From Butyrivibrio fibrisolvens (GTDB lineage: Bacteria; Bacillota; Clostridia; Lachnospirales; Lachnospiraceae), in assembly GCF_023206215.1 (NCBI RefSeq), contig NZ_CP065800.1:1674001-1738000 (forward strand): a DNA stretch of 64,000 bases. Reading direction: 5' to 3'. Positions 44,935 through 54,710 of the stretch are shown piece by piece; the stretch's first letter is position 1; every line of letters starts with the position of its first letter. The notes under the pieces are model-generated. The model had not been told where the DNA came from. It was given only the letters and a program-made list of their open reading frames with translations, and made no database searches. The position numbers and the translations under genes are program-made.

Positions 44935-46131
44935 ATGAATTCGTGGCAGAATATTTTATCTAATACTAAAAGAATAAAAATATATGCGATAACTATACTG
45001 GCATGCCTTGTTCTTTCAGGGTGTGCCAACCCTTTTGAGGGTGGCAAAGACAGTATCAGTGTAGTTCTGACTACAGGCTTTTCCAAGGATGAGGTATTCC
45101 GTATAGAGGATATATCCTGCAGCCTTGCAGAAGTGGAAGTATACCTTGTGAATATGCAGAATTCCTACCAGAGTACTCTGGGGGATGGTATATGGGAGAC
45201 TGACTCTTCACTTTCTGAGAACCTTAAGTCTTCATGCCTTGCCCGCCTTGCTCAGATCAAGACTATGGTACTTCTGGCTCAGCACAACGGGATCATGCTT
45301 GATGAGTCTGAGCAGAAAGCTGCGCTAAATGCTGCAAATGAATACTATGAATCTTTGTCAGAAGCTGATATCAAGGCAATGGACAATGTTACAAAAGATA
45401 CTATACAAAATCTTTATGAAGAACAGGCCCTTGCAGGTAAGTTATATAAATATACGATAAGAGATATAAATCCTGAAGTAAGCGATGACGAGGCCAGAAC
45501 GCTGACTGTCCAGCAGATCCTATTAAAAACTTATACAGTAGATGATAGCGGCAATCGCATCGCGATGTCTGACAGCGAGAAAAAAACTGTCTATGCAAAG
45601 ATGGAAGAAATCGTCAAAGCACTTGATGAAGGTGCATCCTTCGAAAGCATGGTAGAAACCTATAATGAAGCTGATGAAGGAACCGTTTCTTTTGGTAAAG
45701 GCGAAGTTGATGAAAGTCTTGAGACGGCAGCTTTTAATCTGTCAACGGATCAGATTTCGGATATAATAGAAACAGAAGATGGTTATATGCTTATAAAGTG
45801 TGTTACTACCTTCGATAAGGAAGAGACAGAGCTTAATAAGATCCGAATAGCAGAAGAGCGAAGAAGCGAAGCCTTTGCTACAGAATATGATGAATTTGCC
45901 AAGGGACTTACCAAAGAGATCAACTCCTCCTTGTGGGATAGTATCACTTTATGCGATGATCCGGAAGTTACGACTAAGAACTTTTTGATATATACAATAA
46001 GTATTTTGAGGATTAGGCGACATGGACAAAAGAGAGAACTGGATAGACAGCATAAAAGTTCTGGCATGTACTCTTATCCTTGTGGGGCATCTCTTCCAGG
46101 GACTTCAGCGCACGGGGATACTTGTGCGTAA
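44935..46131 (+). CDS. PrsA-like foldase lipoprotein, 3' end frameshifted
   Basis: A lipoprotein (lipobox LSGC, Cys30) with a SurA/PrsA-like N-terminal helical part and a parvulin-type peptidyl-prolyl isomerase core (~185-300; VQQILLKTY, FGKGEVDESLETAAF). It would help fold exported proteins. Read literally the frame runs to 46131, overlapping the next gene by 110 bases with an unlikely basic tail. Adding one T to the T5 run at 45982-45986 gives the natural end NFFDIYNKYFED with stop at 46014-46016, five bases before the next ATG; the protein would then have 360 residues. Confidence 0.85.
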   Translation: MNSWQNILSNTKRIKIYAITILACLVLSGCANPFEGGKDSISVVLTTGFSKDEVFRIEDISCSLAEVEVYLVNMQNSYQSTLGDGIWETDSSLSENLKSSCLARLAQIKTMVLLAQHNGIMLDESEQKAALNAANEYYESLSEADIKAMDNVTKDTIQNLYEEQALAGKLYKYTIRDINPEVSDDEARTLTVQQILLKTYTVDDSGNRIAMSDSEKKTVYAKMEEIVKALDEGASFESMVETYNEADEGTVSFGKGEVDESLETAAFNLSTDQISDIIETEDGYMLIKCVTTFDKEETELNKIRIAEERRSEAFATEYDEFAKGLTKEINSSLWDSITLCDDPEVTTKNFLIYTISILRIRRHGQKRELDRQHKSSGMYSYPCGASLPGTSAHGDTCA

Positions 46132-47053
46132 TGGAAAGTTTGCCTTTTTTCTCTGGTTTATATATCTGTTTCATGTACAGCTGTTTTTCCTGTGCAGTGG
46201 TTATCTGCATGAGAAAAAAGACAAGGCAGGGAGCCTTAGAGACTGGCTGCACTACATAGGATATAAGCTTGTGGCGCTTGGTATCCCATACTTTTCTTTC
46301 TCACTTATTACCTGGCTTTTAAAAAGCCGATTTATAGATCTTGTTAATATAAGAACAGGGCATCTGATAGCTTTTTTGTTTACATCGCCTGCTTTGGCTC
46401 AGTATTGGTATCTGTACACCCTGTTCTTTTTATTTCTCTTTATCCCAAATATCAAGAACAATAAGATACTTATACCTCTTGCTGTCGGATTCTTTGGCTT
46501 GTACCTGATATCAGGAAGACTTGTATTTAGTTTTGCTTTATATTCTATGGCACAGTACGGCTTTTGGTTCGTCCTTGGTATGCTGATGTGTAATCTTGGC
46601 TTTGGAGATCTGAAAAAATCTGCAAGCCTTATTTTTGCATCACTGGTTCTTATTATCATCTTTACAGGCACGTCCTGTGCATTATATTCATATGGATACA
46701 GAGCGACATTCACAATCTTTACGATCATCCTTGGAACGCTTGCCTGCCTGGGACTTTCAATGCTTTTTAGATATATAGAGGCGTGCGGCTTTTATAGCAG
46801 ATTTGTAACCCTGATCGCAAAGTATTCCTTCCCAATATATTTATTACATACGATATATGCAGCCAGCGTCAGGACACTGCTTATATTTACAGGTGTCAAG
46901 TCAGTATGGATACACCTGCTCCTTGGATTTACAGCAGGAACTGCAGGCTCTATACTTACCGCTTTCATATTTGAAAAGATGGTATACCCCGAGTTTATCT
47001 TCTATCCCTGGAAAGTCATAAAAAGAGTGATCAAATTCAGTGGAAATAACTAA
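46022..47053 (+). CDS. Acyltransferase family 3 membrane protein
   Basis: A 343-residue integral membrane protein with about ten helices. It opens with the family motif NWIDSIKVLACTLILVGHLF containing the conserved His, and later LFHVQLFFLCSGYL. Such proteins O-acetylate cell-surface sugars or export acyl groups. It starts five bases after the likely true stop of the PrsA-like gene and is probably in the same operon (oxidoreductase, foldase, acyltransferase). Confidence 0.85.
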   Translation: MDKRENWIDSIKVLACTLILVGHLFQGLQRTGILVRNGKFAFFLWFIYLFHVQLFFLCSGYLHEKKDKAGSLRDWLHYIGYKLVALGIPYFSFSLITWLLKSRFIDLVNIRTGHLIAFLFTSPALAQYWYLYTLFFLFLFIPNIKNNKILIPLAVGFFGLYLISGRLVFSFALYSMAQYGFWFVLGMLMCNLGFGDLKKSASLIFASLVLIIIFTGTSCALYSYGYRATFTIFTIILGTLACLGLSMLFRYIEACGFYSRFVTLIAKYSFPIYLLHTIYAASVRTLLIFTGVKSVWIHLLLGFTAGTAGSILTAFIFEKMVYPEFIFYPWKVIKRVIKFSGNN

Positions 47054-47058
47054 ATCAT

Positions 47059-47094
47059 CTCACCTTGACGAAGCAATATCTCCAAAACGTTTGC
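47059..47094 (-). repeat. Dispersed ~42-base intergenic repeat, minus-strand copy
   Basis: CACCTTGACGAAGCAATATC followed by TCCAAAACGTTTGCAG is a diverged reverse complement of the family consensus. It comes just after the acyltransferase gene. Confidence 0.5.
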
Positions 47095-47164
47095 AGTGTC
47101 AGACAGTTTATAAAAGTTTAAGAACTCCCCAAATCCCCATAAATACAGCAATCAATGCCTTTTG

Positions 47165-47191
47165 TTAGCACTCACGCTATCTGAGTGCTAA
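47165..47191 (+). promoter_or_regulatory. CIRCE element (HrcA operator) of htpG
   Basis: TTAGCACTC-N9-GAGTGCTAA, a perfect match to CIRCE. It lies just upstream of the htpG -35 box. HrcA should repress htpG until heat or misfolded protein relieves it. CIRCE is usual before groESL and dnaK and less so before htpG. Confidence 0.95.
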
Positions 47192-47198
47192 TTTTTTA

Positions 47199-47227
47199 TT
47201 GACTTTTAGTCATACGAGAATTAATAT
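47199..47227 (+). promoter_or_regulatory. Promoter of htpG
   Basis: TTGACT (47199-47204), 17-base spacer, TAATAT (47222-47227). The CIRCE ends eight bases before the -35. The leader to the ATG is ~190 bases. Confidence 0.8.
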
Positions 47228-47291
47228 TACAAAGTAAACTAAATAAAAGTGCAAAGCATTCCGCATCTTAGCGGAACGCTGCTAAAAATAA

Positions 47292-47392
47292 CTCAAACTT
47301 CGCATATACATAACTCTGACTTTCGGATTTGCTGGCGCTGTCAACACCAGCAAATCCGAAAGGATGACTATGTATCTTGTGAGAAGTTTGAG
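47292..47392 (+). promoter_or_regulatory. Long hairpin in the htpG leader
   Basis: CTTTCGGATTTGCTGG (47320-47335) pairs perfectly with CCAGCAAATCCGAAAG (47347-47362), and further out CTCAAACTTC (47292-47301) pairs with GAAGTTTGAG (47383-47392). The whole is a ~100-base hairpin ending 20 bases before the Shine-Dalgarno. A smaller stem AGCATTCCGC/GCGGAACGCT lies just upstream. No known RNA family was recognised. Confidence 0.75.
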
Positions 47393-47425
47393 CCTATCAA
47401 TTTTTTGTTTCAGGAGGCACCAGGA

Positions 47426-49564
47426 ATGGCACAGAGAAAGGGTAATTTAAGTATTAATTCGGAGAACATGTTCCCGATCATCAAGAAATGGCTGTATTCA
47501 GACCATGATATCTTCTATCGTGAAGTAATCTCCAATGCTTGTGACGCTATCACAAAGGTCAGAAAGATGGATGCTATGGGAGATTATGAACTCCCTGAAG
47601 GCTTCAAACCCAGAGTAGATGTTGTTCTTAATGACAAGGATAAGACAGTTACAATTACCGATAACGGAATCGGTATGACAGCTGATGAAGTCGAAGAGTA
47701 TATCAACCAGGTTGCATTCTCAGGAGCTACAGCATTCCTTGAGAAGTACAAGGACAAGGCTTCTGATGATCAGATCATCGGTCACTTCGGACTTGGTTTT
47801 TATTCTACATTTATGGTATCTGAGAGAGTAGATATTGATACTCTTTCCTATAAAGAAGGAAGCACAGCAGTTCACTGGACATGTGACGGTTCATCTGAAT
47901 TCGAGATGACTGACAGTGATAAGACTAGTGTAGGAACTACTATCACACTTCACCTTTCTGAGGACTGCCTTGAGTTCTGTAATGAATATAAGGCAAGAGA
48001 AGTTATTCAGAAGTATTGTTCATTCATGCCTTACGAAATCTACCTTTCCAAGGCAGAAGAAGACAGAACAGAGATTGTTAAAGAATCAGAGAAGCTTGAC
48101 AGTGATGTTGTAATAGAAGAGGTCAAGGAAGAGACTAAGCCTTCTGATGACAAGAAGGAAGAAAACAAGGAGCCTGAAGAGAAGAAGTTCAAGATCCGTC
48201 GTCGTCCACAGCTTCTTAATGATATACATCCTCTTTGGACCAAGACTCCTAATGACTGTACTAAGGATGAGTATCTTGAATTCTACAGAAAGACATTCAA
48301 CGATTACAAGGAGCCTCTGTTCTGGATCCACCTGAATATGGATTATCCATTTAACTTAAAGGGTATCCTTTACTTTCCTAAGATTAACATGGAGTTCGAG
48401 TCCATTGAAGGCGTTATCAAGCTTTATAACAACCAGGTATTCATCGCTGATAATATCAAGGAAGTAATCCCGGATTATCTGATGCTTCTTAAGGGTGTTA
48501 TCGATTGTCCTGATCTTCCTCTTAACGTATCAAGATCAGCACTTCAGAATGACGGATTTGTTAAGAAGATCTCTGATTATATCAGTAAGAAGGTTGCTGA
48601 TAAGCTTTCAGGCCTTTGCAAGACTGATAAAGAGAACTACGACAAGTATTGGGATGATATAGCTCCTTTCATCAAATATGGCTATCTCAAGGATGAGAAG
48701 TTTGCAGAGAAGATCAATGATTATATCCTCTTAAAGGATCTTGATGGCAAGTATTCTACACTTCCTGAAGCACTTCAGATCAATAAGGAAGCAGAAGAAG
48801 AGGCTGCCAAAGAGGGCGCTGTAGATGAAAATGGTAACAAGGTTGATGTTGACGTAGTTGATGAAACTGCTGAAAACAAGGCAGATGATGCTTCCAAGGA
48901 TAAGGAAGAAGAGAAAAAAGAGGAAAAAGAGGGAAAAGAGCCTCGCACCATCTATTACGTAACAGATGAACAGCAGCAGAGCCAGTACATCAATATGTTC
49001 AAGGCTCACAAGATGACTGCTTTCATTCTTAATTCCAACATTGATACACCTTTCATGCAGTCAATAGAGCAGAAGAATCAGAACATCAAGTTCCAGAGAA
49101 TCGATGCTGATCTTACTGATACATTTACAGCTAAGACATCCAAGAAGGCAGAGAAGGAATTTGAAGAGGCTGCTACTAAGCTTCAGGACAAGATGCGTAA
49201 GGCTGTTGATAACAACACTCTTACAGTCAAGATCCAGAAGATCAAGGACAAGAAAGTATCAGCGATCCTTACAGTATCTGAAGAGAGTCGTCGTATGCAG
49301 GATATGATGAAGATGTACGCTCTTAACGGAATGGGTTCTATGCCTGATATGTCCAAGGAAGGTCAGACACTTGTTCTTAATGCTAATCATGCACTTGTTA
49401 AGTATGTAATGGAGCATGAAGATGATAAGAACAATAAGATGATCTGCGAACAGCTCTATGACCTTGCCAGAATCCAGAATGCTCCGCTTAGTGGTGATGA
49501 CATGACAAAGTTCATAAACCGTTCCAACGACATTATGGTACTTCTTACTGAAGAGAAAAATTAA
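47426..49564 (+). CDS. htpG: Hsp90-family chaperone HtpG with two long charged insertions
   Basis: A 712-residue Hsp90, ~80 residues longer than E. coli HtpG. The N-terminal ATPase has REVISNACDAI, DNGIGMT and GHFGLGFYSTF; the middle domain has RRRPQLLND, LYFPKINM and LPLNVSRSALQND. A Lys/Glu-rich linker lies at ~222-258 between the N and middle domains, where eukaryotic Hsp90 has its charged linker, and a second acidic insert at ~456-508 after the middle domain. AGGAGG stands eight bases before ATG 47426, and the N-terminus MAQRKGNLSINSENMFP fits; upstream residues from 47249 are leader. Its promoter has a CIRCE. Confidence 0.95.
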   Translation: MAQRKGNLSINSENMFPIIKKWLYSDHDIFYREVISNACDAITKVRKMDAMGDYELPEGFKPRVDVVLNDKDKTVTITDNGIGMTADEVEEYINQVAFSGATAFLEKYKDKASDDQIIGHFGLGFYSTFMVSERVDIDTLSYKEGSTAVHWTCDGSSEFEMTDSDKTSVGTTITLHLSEDCLEFCNEYKAREVIQKYCSFMPYEIYLSKAEEDRTEIVKESEKLDSDVVIEEVKEETKPSDDKKEENKEPEEKKFKIRRRPQLLNDIHPLWTKTPNDCTKDEYLEFYRKTFNDYKEPLFWIHLNMDYPFNLKGILYFPKINMEFESIEGVIKLYNNQVFIADNIKEVIPDYLMLLKGVIDCPDLPLNVSRSALQNDGFVKKISDYISKKVADKLSGLCKTDKENYDKYWDDIAPFIKYGYLKDEKFAEKINDYILLKDLDGKYSTLPEALQINKEAEEEAAKEGAVDENGNKVDVDVVDETAENKADDASKDKEEEKKEEKEGKEPRTIYYVTDEQQQSQYINMFKAHKMTAFILNSNIDTPFMQSIEQKNQNIKFQRIDADLTDTFTAKTSKKAEKEFEEAATKLQDKMRKAVDNNTLTVKIQKIKDKKVSAILTVSEESRRMQDMMKMYALNGMGSMPDMSKEGQTLVLNANHALVKYVMEHEDDKNNKMICEQLYDLARIQNAPLSGDDMTKFINRSNDIMVLLTEEKN

Positions 49565-49585
49565 TATTAAAAGTATAAAATGATT

Positions 49586-49631
49586 AAATCCCCGAAAATA
49601 CGTAGAAATATGTATTTCGGGGATTTTTGTG
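49586..49631 (+). terminator. Terminator of htpG
   Basis: AAATCCCCGAAAATAC pairs with GTATTTCGGGGATTT (one mismatch) and is followed by TTTTT. Confidence 0.9.
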
Positions 49632-49672
49632 GTATCATAATTATATTAAATGCTTAGGCGGGGGACGTTTTT

Positions 49673-52600
49673 TTGAAAGAATGTATTGACCGGATATTAA
49701 AAGGACAGTTTGAGTATGACAGAGGTGAGCTTTCGTTTTCTTTCCTGCATCTCGAACTTAACATACATGAGGGAGAAGAGATAGAAGGATCTTTTACTGT
49801 TACAGGCCCTAAAGAGAAGCTATCAGAAGGGACAGTTTCCTCTACAGAGATCAGAATGGAGGTTCTTACTGACAGCTTTTCAGGAGAAAAGAGCGAGATC
49901 TCTTATCGTTTCCATGGAGAAGGCCTTACTGGTTCTGATGTCATAAAAGGCTATTTTAGAATTATCTCTAACAGGGGAGAGTATATGCTTCCCTTTACTG
50001 TAACGGTAGAACAGCCCAAGATATCTTCAAGCCTGGGAGATATCAGGAATCTGTTTCATTTTGCTAATCTTGCAAGGACGCATTGGGATGAGGCACTTCA
50101 TCTATTTTATTCTAATCAGTTCCATTATATTTTTAAGGGCAATGATGCCCAGTACGAGAGCCTTTACAGAGGACTTGCCAAGGAGAACATGTCACAGCAC
50201 AACATGGATGAGTTCCTTGTTGCTATAAGTAAAAAGCACCCTGTGACCATTGAATGTGACGTGCAAAGCTTTGAGGAAGAGGCTCCAAGTCAGATCACAG
50301 ACAGAAGTATCGTCCTAACCAAGGGAGGATGGGGATATGCTCATCTTAAGGTAGATTTTGAGGGAGACTTCCTGTATGGTGAGAAGAACTACCTGACAGA
50401 TGATGATTTTCTTGGAAGTAAAGCCTATCTTCATTTTAGGATAGATCCTCAGTTTCTCCATGGTGGTCGAAACTTTGGATGTATAAAAATATATAATGAG
50501 TATACACATATCAAGATCCCTGTAACTGTATCTACAGTGGATTTTGATGAGGAAAAGCACAGCTCTTATGTAAGGAAAAAACGTCTTACACATGAACTTT
50601 TAAGATCATATCTTGCTTTCAGAGGAAGACGTGTATCCTCAAGGCAGTGGATGGCTGATACAGGCAAGCTTATAAGCCGCATGTTCACAGAGGATCCCGA
50701 TGATATAGAGTTCAAACTGTACGGTGTTCACTTTCTTATAACGGCAGGAAGACTTAGTCAGGGACAATATATACTCGAGCAGATCATGCCGGAGATAGAC
50801 AGACTGGCCCGCCTTGGCAACGAATATGGACAGCAGACATACTGTTATTATCTCTATCTTCAGACTCTTATAAGCAGAGAAGAATCTGATATACAAAGAG
50901 CGACAGAACTTATAGAAGAGGTTTTCAAAAGGCATCCGGATAACTGGCGTATCGCATGGATACTAGGTTATGTATCTGATGAGTATTCACTTAATCCGCA
51001 GAATAAGTGGATGCTTCTCCAAAGTCAGTATGAGCGTGGATGTAACTCTCCTATTGTGTATATGGACGCTTTTACGATCCTTAAGAACAAACCGGATCTT
51101 TTCCTTAGAATAGATGATTTTACTATATCTGTTCTTGAGTTTGCGGCAGATCAGGGCATACTTACTATACCTGTAATGGAGCAGGTTATATATCTGTCCG
51201 GCAATGCAAGAAGCTATGATAAGCGTCTTGTTAAGATTCTGAAGGCATGTTACCAGAGTCAGGAGAGTGATGACGCGCTGCTTTCACTATGCTCTCTTTT
51301 GATGAAAGGTGAAAGGTGCGATAAGGAGAGCTATACATGGTATAGAAAAGGTGCACTCAAGCAGCTTCGTCTCACAAGACTATACGAATATTATATGATG
51401 TCCCTGCCTGAAGACGAGGAAGGAAGAGCTATAGAAGATATACCAAGGGTTGTCCTTATGTATTTTTCCTATCAGAGTAGTCTTCCCTGGGACAAGAATG
51501 CACTTTTGTACAGATATATATATGAGCATAAGGATGATTATCCGGAGCTCTATGAATCTTACAGGTTCCAGATAGAGAAGTTCCTTGTGGGAGAGATTGA
51601 GAAAAAGCATATAAGTCCGGCTCTTGGCTGGTTGTATGAGCATGTAGTGACTGCCCAGATGATAGATGCTCAGAATGCACAGAAATTCCTTGCTATCCTG
51701 TATACCTGCAGAATAGTTGTAGAAGATCCTGATATACGTGAAGTAATAGTAATATATGATAAGTGTCGAAGCCAGATGCATTATGATGTTGTAGGCAGAA
51801 TATGTGACCTTCCTTTATACGGAAGCGAGTATACGATACTTCTTGCTGATGCCAACGGAGACCGCCATGCAGCTTCTGCGCCGTATACTATTACCAAGCT
51901 TATGAATCCAAGAGATCTTATATCTCTTACAACACCTTATATTCAAAGCGGAACTGAGAACCTTGATCAGTTCCTGTGCGAGCTTGGAAGAAGCGCATAT
52001 ACCATAACGCTTGAGAATGCTTCAAGATACAGAGATCTTGCGGATTCAGATGTAATAAGAGAAGATGTCCGTGCGCAGATAAGATCAGATCTTATAAGAT
52101 TTTATTATGAGAATGATTTTATGAGACAGTTGTCGGAATATCTTAACATAATAGAGCCCGAGAAACTTACACAAAGGCAGCGCGGTGAGATGCTGGAGCT
52201 CATGGTACTCACAGGCATGTTTGAAAAGGCTATAAAGTGGCTAAGGCGCTACGGCTGTTATAACATAGATCCTAAGATCATAATGCGCCTGTGTGGAAGA
52301 GCCTTTGATTATCAAAGAGACTATGGTGACATGGTTCTTAGCGAGATTGCATGGTATGCATTCCAGCAGGGCAAGTATGATGAACCTACCCTTTTGTTCT
52401 TGTGTAACTGTTTTAAGGGGACTATAAGGGAGATGAGAGATCTGTTCAAAGCGTCTGAATCCTATGGCATGGAGAACAGAGACCTTATGGAGAGAATCCT
52501 TGAGCAGATGCTATATACAGGTTCTTATCTGGGCGATCATGTGGAGCTTTATAAGAACTATGTTAGAACAGGCGCTTATCCTGATCTTGAGATAGCATAT

Positions 52601-53350
52601 CTGTCACAGTGCTGTTATGACTATATGGTAAGAGACAAGGTTACAGAGCCTTACATTTACAGCCGTATAGAGGCGCTGTATAAAAGCGGGGCTTTGCTTC
52701 CTCTTGTTACCAAGATGGCTTATCTTAAGTTTTATGCTTATGCCGATCCTATCGAAAGAGAAGTTGTAGTCAAAAATCTTGAATCCTACAAAAAAGATAA
52801 CGGGATCACAAGGAATAATGAGATATGTAAAGCTTTCCTCAAAGATCTTATGTCTCAGGATCTGTATTTCGGATTCTTTAAGAACTATGCTACATTGTCA
52901 TCTATGATGTATTCATTTGCGGATAGGACTATTCTTGAATACCATACAAGACCGAACATCAGATGCAAGGTGCACTACCTTCTTATTACAGATGAGAATA
53001 CAGATGATACCGGTGAGTATCAGGTCTGTGATCTAAGGCAGATGTATGATGGAATCTATGCTACAAGCTTTATAGTCTTCTACGGTGAGCAGATTCAGTA
53101 TTATATTACAGAAGAACCCGAAGAAAGACTTGATGAAAATGGACATGTTAAGCCGCAAAAGCTTACAGAAAGCGGCGTTTTGTCTGTTACAGATGAGAAT
53201 TTTACTGCAGGTCTTAGGCAGGGTATGTATGGCCTTATCAATGACATGATGATGTCTGAAGCACTAAATGATGACAGAGCGCAGTTCAAGCTCGCATCAG
53301 AATATTTTAAGAATAAATTCCTTGTGGAGGAGTTTTTTAAACCTGTATGA
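49673..53350 (+). CDS. Very large DUF5717-like protein
   Basis: A 1225-residue cytoplasmic protein resembling the family recalled as DUF5717 in Lachnospiraceae. The first ~300 residues are predicted beta-rich (two Ig-like sandwiches, e.g. SFTVTGPKEKL, ILTKGGWGYAHLKVDFEG); ~310-1050 is long and helical with TPR-like alternation; the last ~170 residues form a separate domain (IRCKVHYLLITDENTDD, IVFYGEQIQYYITEEPEE). No signal peptide or membrane helix. The start is TTG 49673 with GGGGGA seven bases upstream. Its stop overlaps the next start by four bases. Function unknown. Confidence 0.82.
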   Translation: MKECIDRILKGQFEYDRGELSFSFLHLELNIHEGEEIEGSFTVTGPKEKLSEGTVSSTEIRMEVLTDSFSGEKSEISYRFHGEGLTGSDVIKGYFRIISNRGEYMLPFTVTVEQPKISSSLGDIRNLFHFANLARTHWDEALHLFYSNQFHYIFKGNDAQYESLYRGLAKENMSQHNMDEFLVAISKKHPVTIECDVQSFEEEAPSQITDRSIVLTKGGWGYAHLKVDFEGDFLYGEKNYLTDDDFLGSKAYLHFRIDPQFLHGGRNFGCIKIYNEYTHIKIPVTVSTVDFDEEKHSSYVRKKRLTHELLRSYLAFRGRRVSSRQWMADTGKLISRMFTEDPDDIEFKLYGVHFLITAGRLSQGQYILEQIMPEIDRLARLGNEYGQQTYCYYLYLQTLISREESDIQRATELIEEVFKRHPDNWRIAWILGYVSDEYSLNPQNKWMLLQSQYERGCNSPIVYMDAFTILKNKPDLFLRIDDFTISVLEFAADQGILTIPVMEQVIYLSGNARSYDKRLVKILKACYQSQESDDALLSLCSLLMKGERCDKESYTWYRKGALKQLRLTRLYEYYMMSLPEDEEGRAIEDIPRVVLMYFSYQSSLPWDKNALLYRYIYEHKDDYPELYESYRFQIEKFLVGEIEKKHISPALGWLYEHVVTAQMIDAQNAQKFLAILYTCRIVVEDPDIREVIVIYDKCRSQMHYDVVGRICDLPLYGSEYTILLADANGDRHAASAPYTITKLMNPRDLISLTTPYIQSGTENLDQFLCELGRSAYTITLENASRYRDLADSDVIREDVRAQIRSDLIRFYYENDFMRQLSEYLNIIEPEKLTQRQRGEMLELMVLTGMFEKAIKWLRRYGCYNIDPKIIMRLCGRAFDYQRDYGDMVLSEIAWYAFQQGKYDEPTLLFLCNCFKGTIREMRDLFKASESYGMENRDLMERILEQMLYTGSYLGDHVELYKNYVRTGAYPDLEIAYLSQCCYDYMVRDKVTEPYIYSRIEALYKSGALLPLVTKMAYLKFYAYADPIEREVVVKNLESYKKDNGITRNNEICKAFLKDLMSQDLYFGFFKNYATLSSMMYSFADRTILEYHTRPNIRCKVHYLLITDENTDDTGEYQVCDLRQMYDGIYATSFIVFYGEQIQYYITEEPEERLDENGHVKPQKLTESGVLSVTDENFTAGLRQGMYGLINDMMMSEALNDDRAQFKLASEYFKNKFLVEEFFKPV

Positions 53351-54666
53351 TATTTGATACCAAAAAATCCAAAAGCTATGTACTAGGATATGATCTGTCC
53401 GATTCCTTCTGTCAGATCTCTTATCTGTCATCTGACAGTGATATGCCACAGACTTTGTCTGTTTTGGCAGGAGCTGAACTTTATAATATTCCTACAGTTC
53501 TCTCCAAAGAAAAAGGAACTTCCAACTGGTATTATGGCAAGGAAGCTCAAAAGAGAATCGAAGAAAATGGTGATATTGAGATAAGAGGACTTATTGAGAA
53601 GGCCGGCAAGATGGACATGATAGAAGTTGATGGTACCGAGTATAATCCGGTAGCTCTTCTTTCTCTTTTTATCAAAAAGAGTCTGTCACTTTTGTCCATG
53701 GAGATGTCCATGGAGCTTGTCAAGGCAATTGTTTTTACAGCAAGAGATCTTGATGACAAGATGATAGAAGCCTTATCTGCGGTAGTAGAGAATCTGGGTC
53801 TTGATAGCTGCGATATCTTCTACCAAAGTTATGAAGAAAGTTTATATTATTATATGCTGTATCAGACAGAGGATCTGAAGAGACAGAACGTTGTAGCTGT
53901 AAGTTATGACTTTGGCAGGATGTATGTATATATGCTTCGTTATAACAGGGGACTTAGTCCTATCGTATCCTGCGTAGATACTTCGTATTATGATGATCTG
54001 GCTCTGGCTGATCCGGAGCTTCCCACTTCGCAGGAGAAGATTGATATGATGGATGAGCAGCTTTCATTCATCCTTCGTCATCTGATGGAGAATACGGTCG
54101 TTAATTCCGTATATCTTCTTGGTAACGGCTTCAGGTCACAATGGATGCATAAGAGTCTTAAATTCTTATGTACCGGCAGAAGGGTTTTTCTAGGCAATAA
54201 TCTTTTTTCCAAAGGTGCGAGTATAGCTGCAAGGGAGAAGATAAGTCCCAGTAGTTTTGCTTCTGACTACGTATTTCTTAGGAAAGACAAGCTGTTCTAT
54301 AATGTCGGAATGCTTGTTGATAAGTCCGGCAAAGAGGTATACCATGCCCTTTTGGATGCAGGAATATCCTGGTATGATGCCGCAGCTTCCATAAGTGTGA
54401 TACTGGACAAGAAACCTGAACTTAAGCTGATCATGACATCAGTCATAGAAGGAACGCAGCACGAAGAGCTTTTGGAACTAAAAGAACTGCCCCAGCGGCC
54501 TGAGAGAACTACAAGGCTAAGGATAGATCTAAAAATGAAATCCGAAGAGATACTGACAGTATATGTTGAGGATCAGGGATTTGGAGAGATATTCCCTGCA
54601 AGTGGAATTACATGGAGCCTTGATGTTCCATGTAAGAGAAATATAGAAATAGAGAATATTATCTAA
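53347..54666 (+). CDS. DUF5716-like protein with Hsp70/actin-type ATPase fold
   Basis: A 439-residue protein resembling the family recalled as DUF5716. Its order of motifs suggests an actin/Hsp70 fold: YVLGYDLSDSFCQISYL (phosphate 1), PTVLSKEKGTSNWYYGKEA, VVAVSYDFGRMYVYML (phosphate 2), and VYLLGNGFRSQWM...GNNLFSKGASIAA (adenosine and helix). Residues ~340-439 are a beta-rich tail like a substrate-binding domain. Some nucleotide-site residues differ from Hsp70, so activity is uncertain. The ATG overlaps the preceding TGA (ATGA). Confidence 0.82.
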   Translation: MIFDTKKSKSYVLGYDLSDSFCQISYLSSDSDMPQTLSVLAGAELYNIPTVLSKEKGTSNWYYGKEAQKRIEENGDIEIRGLIEKAGKMDMIEVDGTEYNPVALLSLFIKKSLSLLSMEMSMELVKAIVFTARDLDDKMIEALSAVVENLGLDSCDIFYQSYEESLYYYMLYQTEDLKRQNVVAVSYDFGRMYVYMLRYNRGLSPIVSCVDTSYYDDLALADPELPTSQEKIDMMDEQLSFILRHLMENTVVNSVYLLGNGFRSQWMHKSLKFLCTGRRVFLGNNLFSKGASIAAREKISPSSFASDYVFLRKDKLFYNVGMLVDKSGKEVYHALLDAGISWYDAAASISVILDKKPELKLIMTSVIEGTQHEELLELKELPQRPERTTRLRIDLKMKSEEILTVYVEDQGFGEIFPASGITWSLDVPCKRNIEIENII

Positions 54667-54697
54667 AAATATTTGAGATATAAAATATTTGAGATAT
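54667..54697 (+). repeat. Short direct repeat before the TPR gene
   Basis: AAATATTTGAGATAT occurs twice with a 16-base period (54667-54681 and 54683-54697) in the 44-base gap between the Hsp70-like and TPR genes. Confidence 0.8.
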
Positions 54698-54710
54698 TGG
54701 TGGAGTTAGT

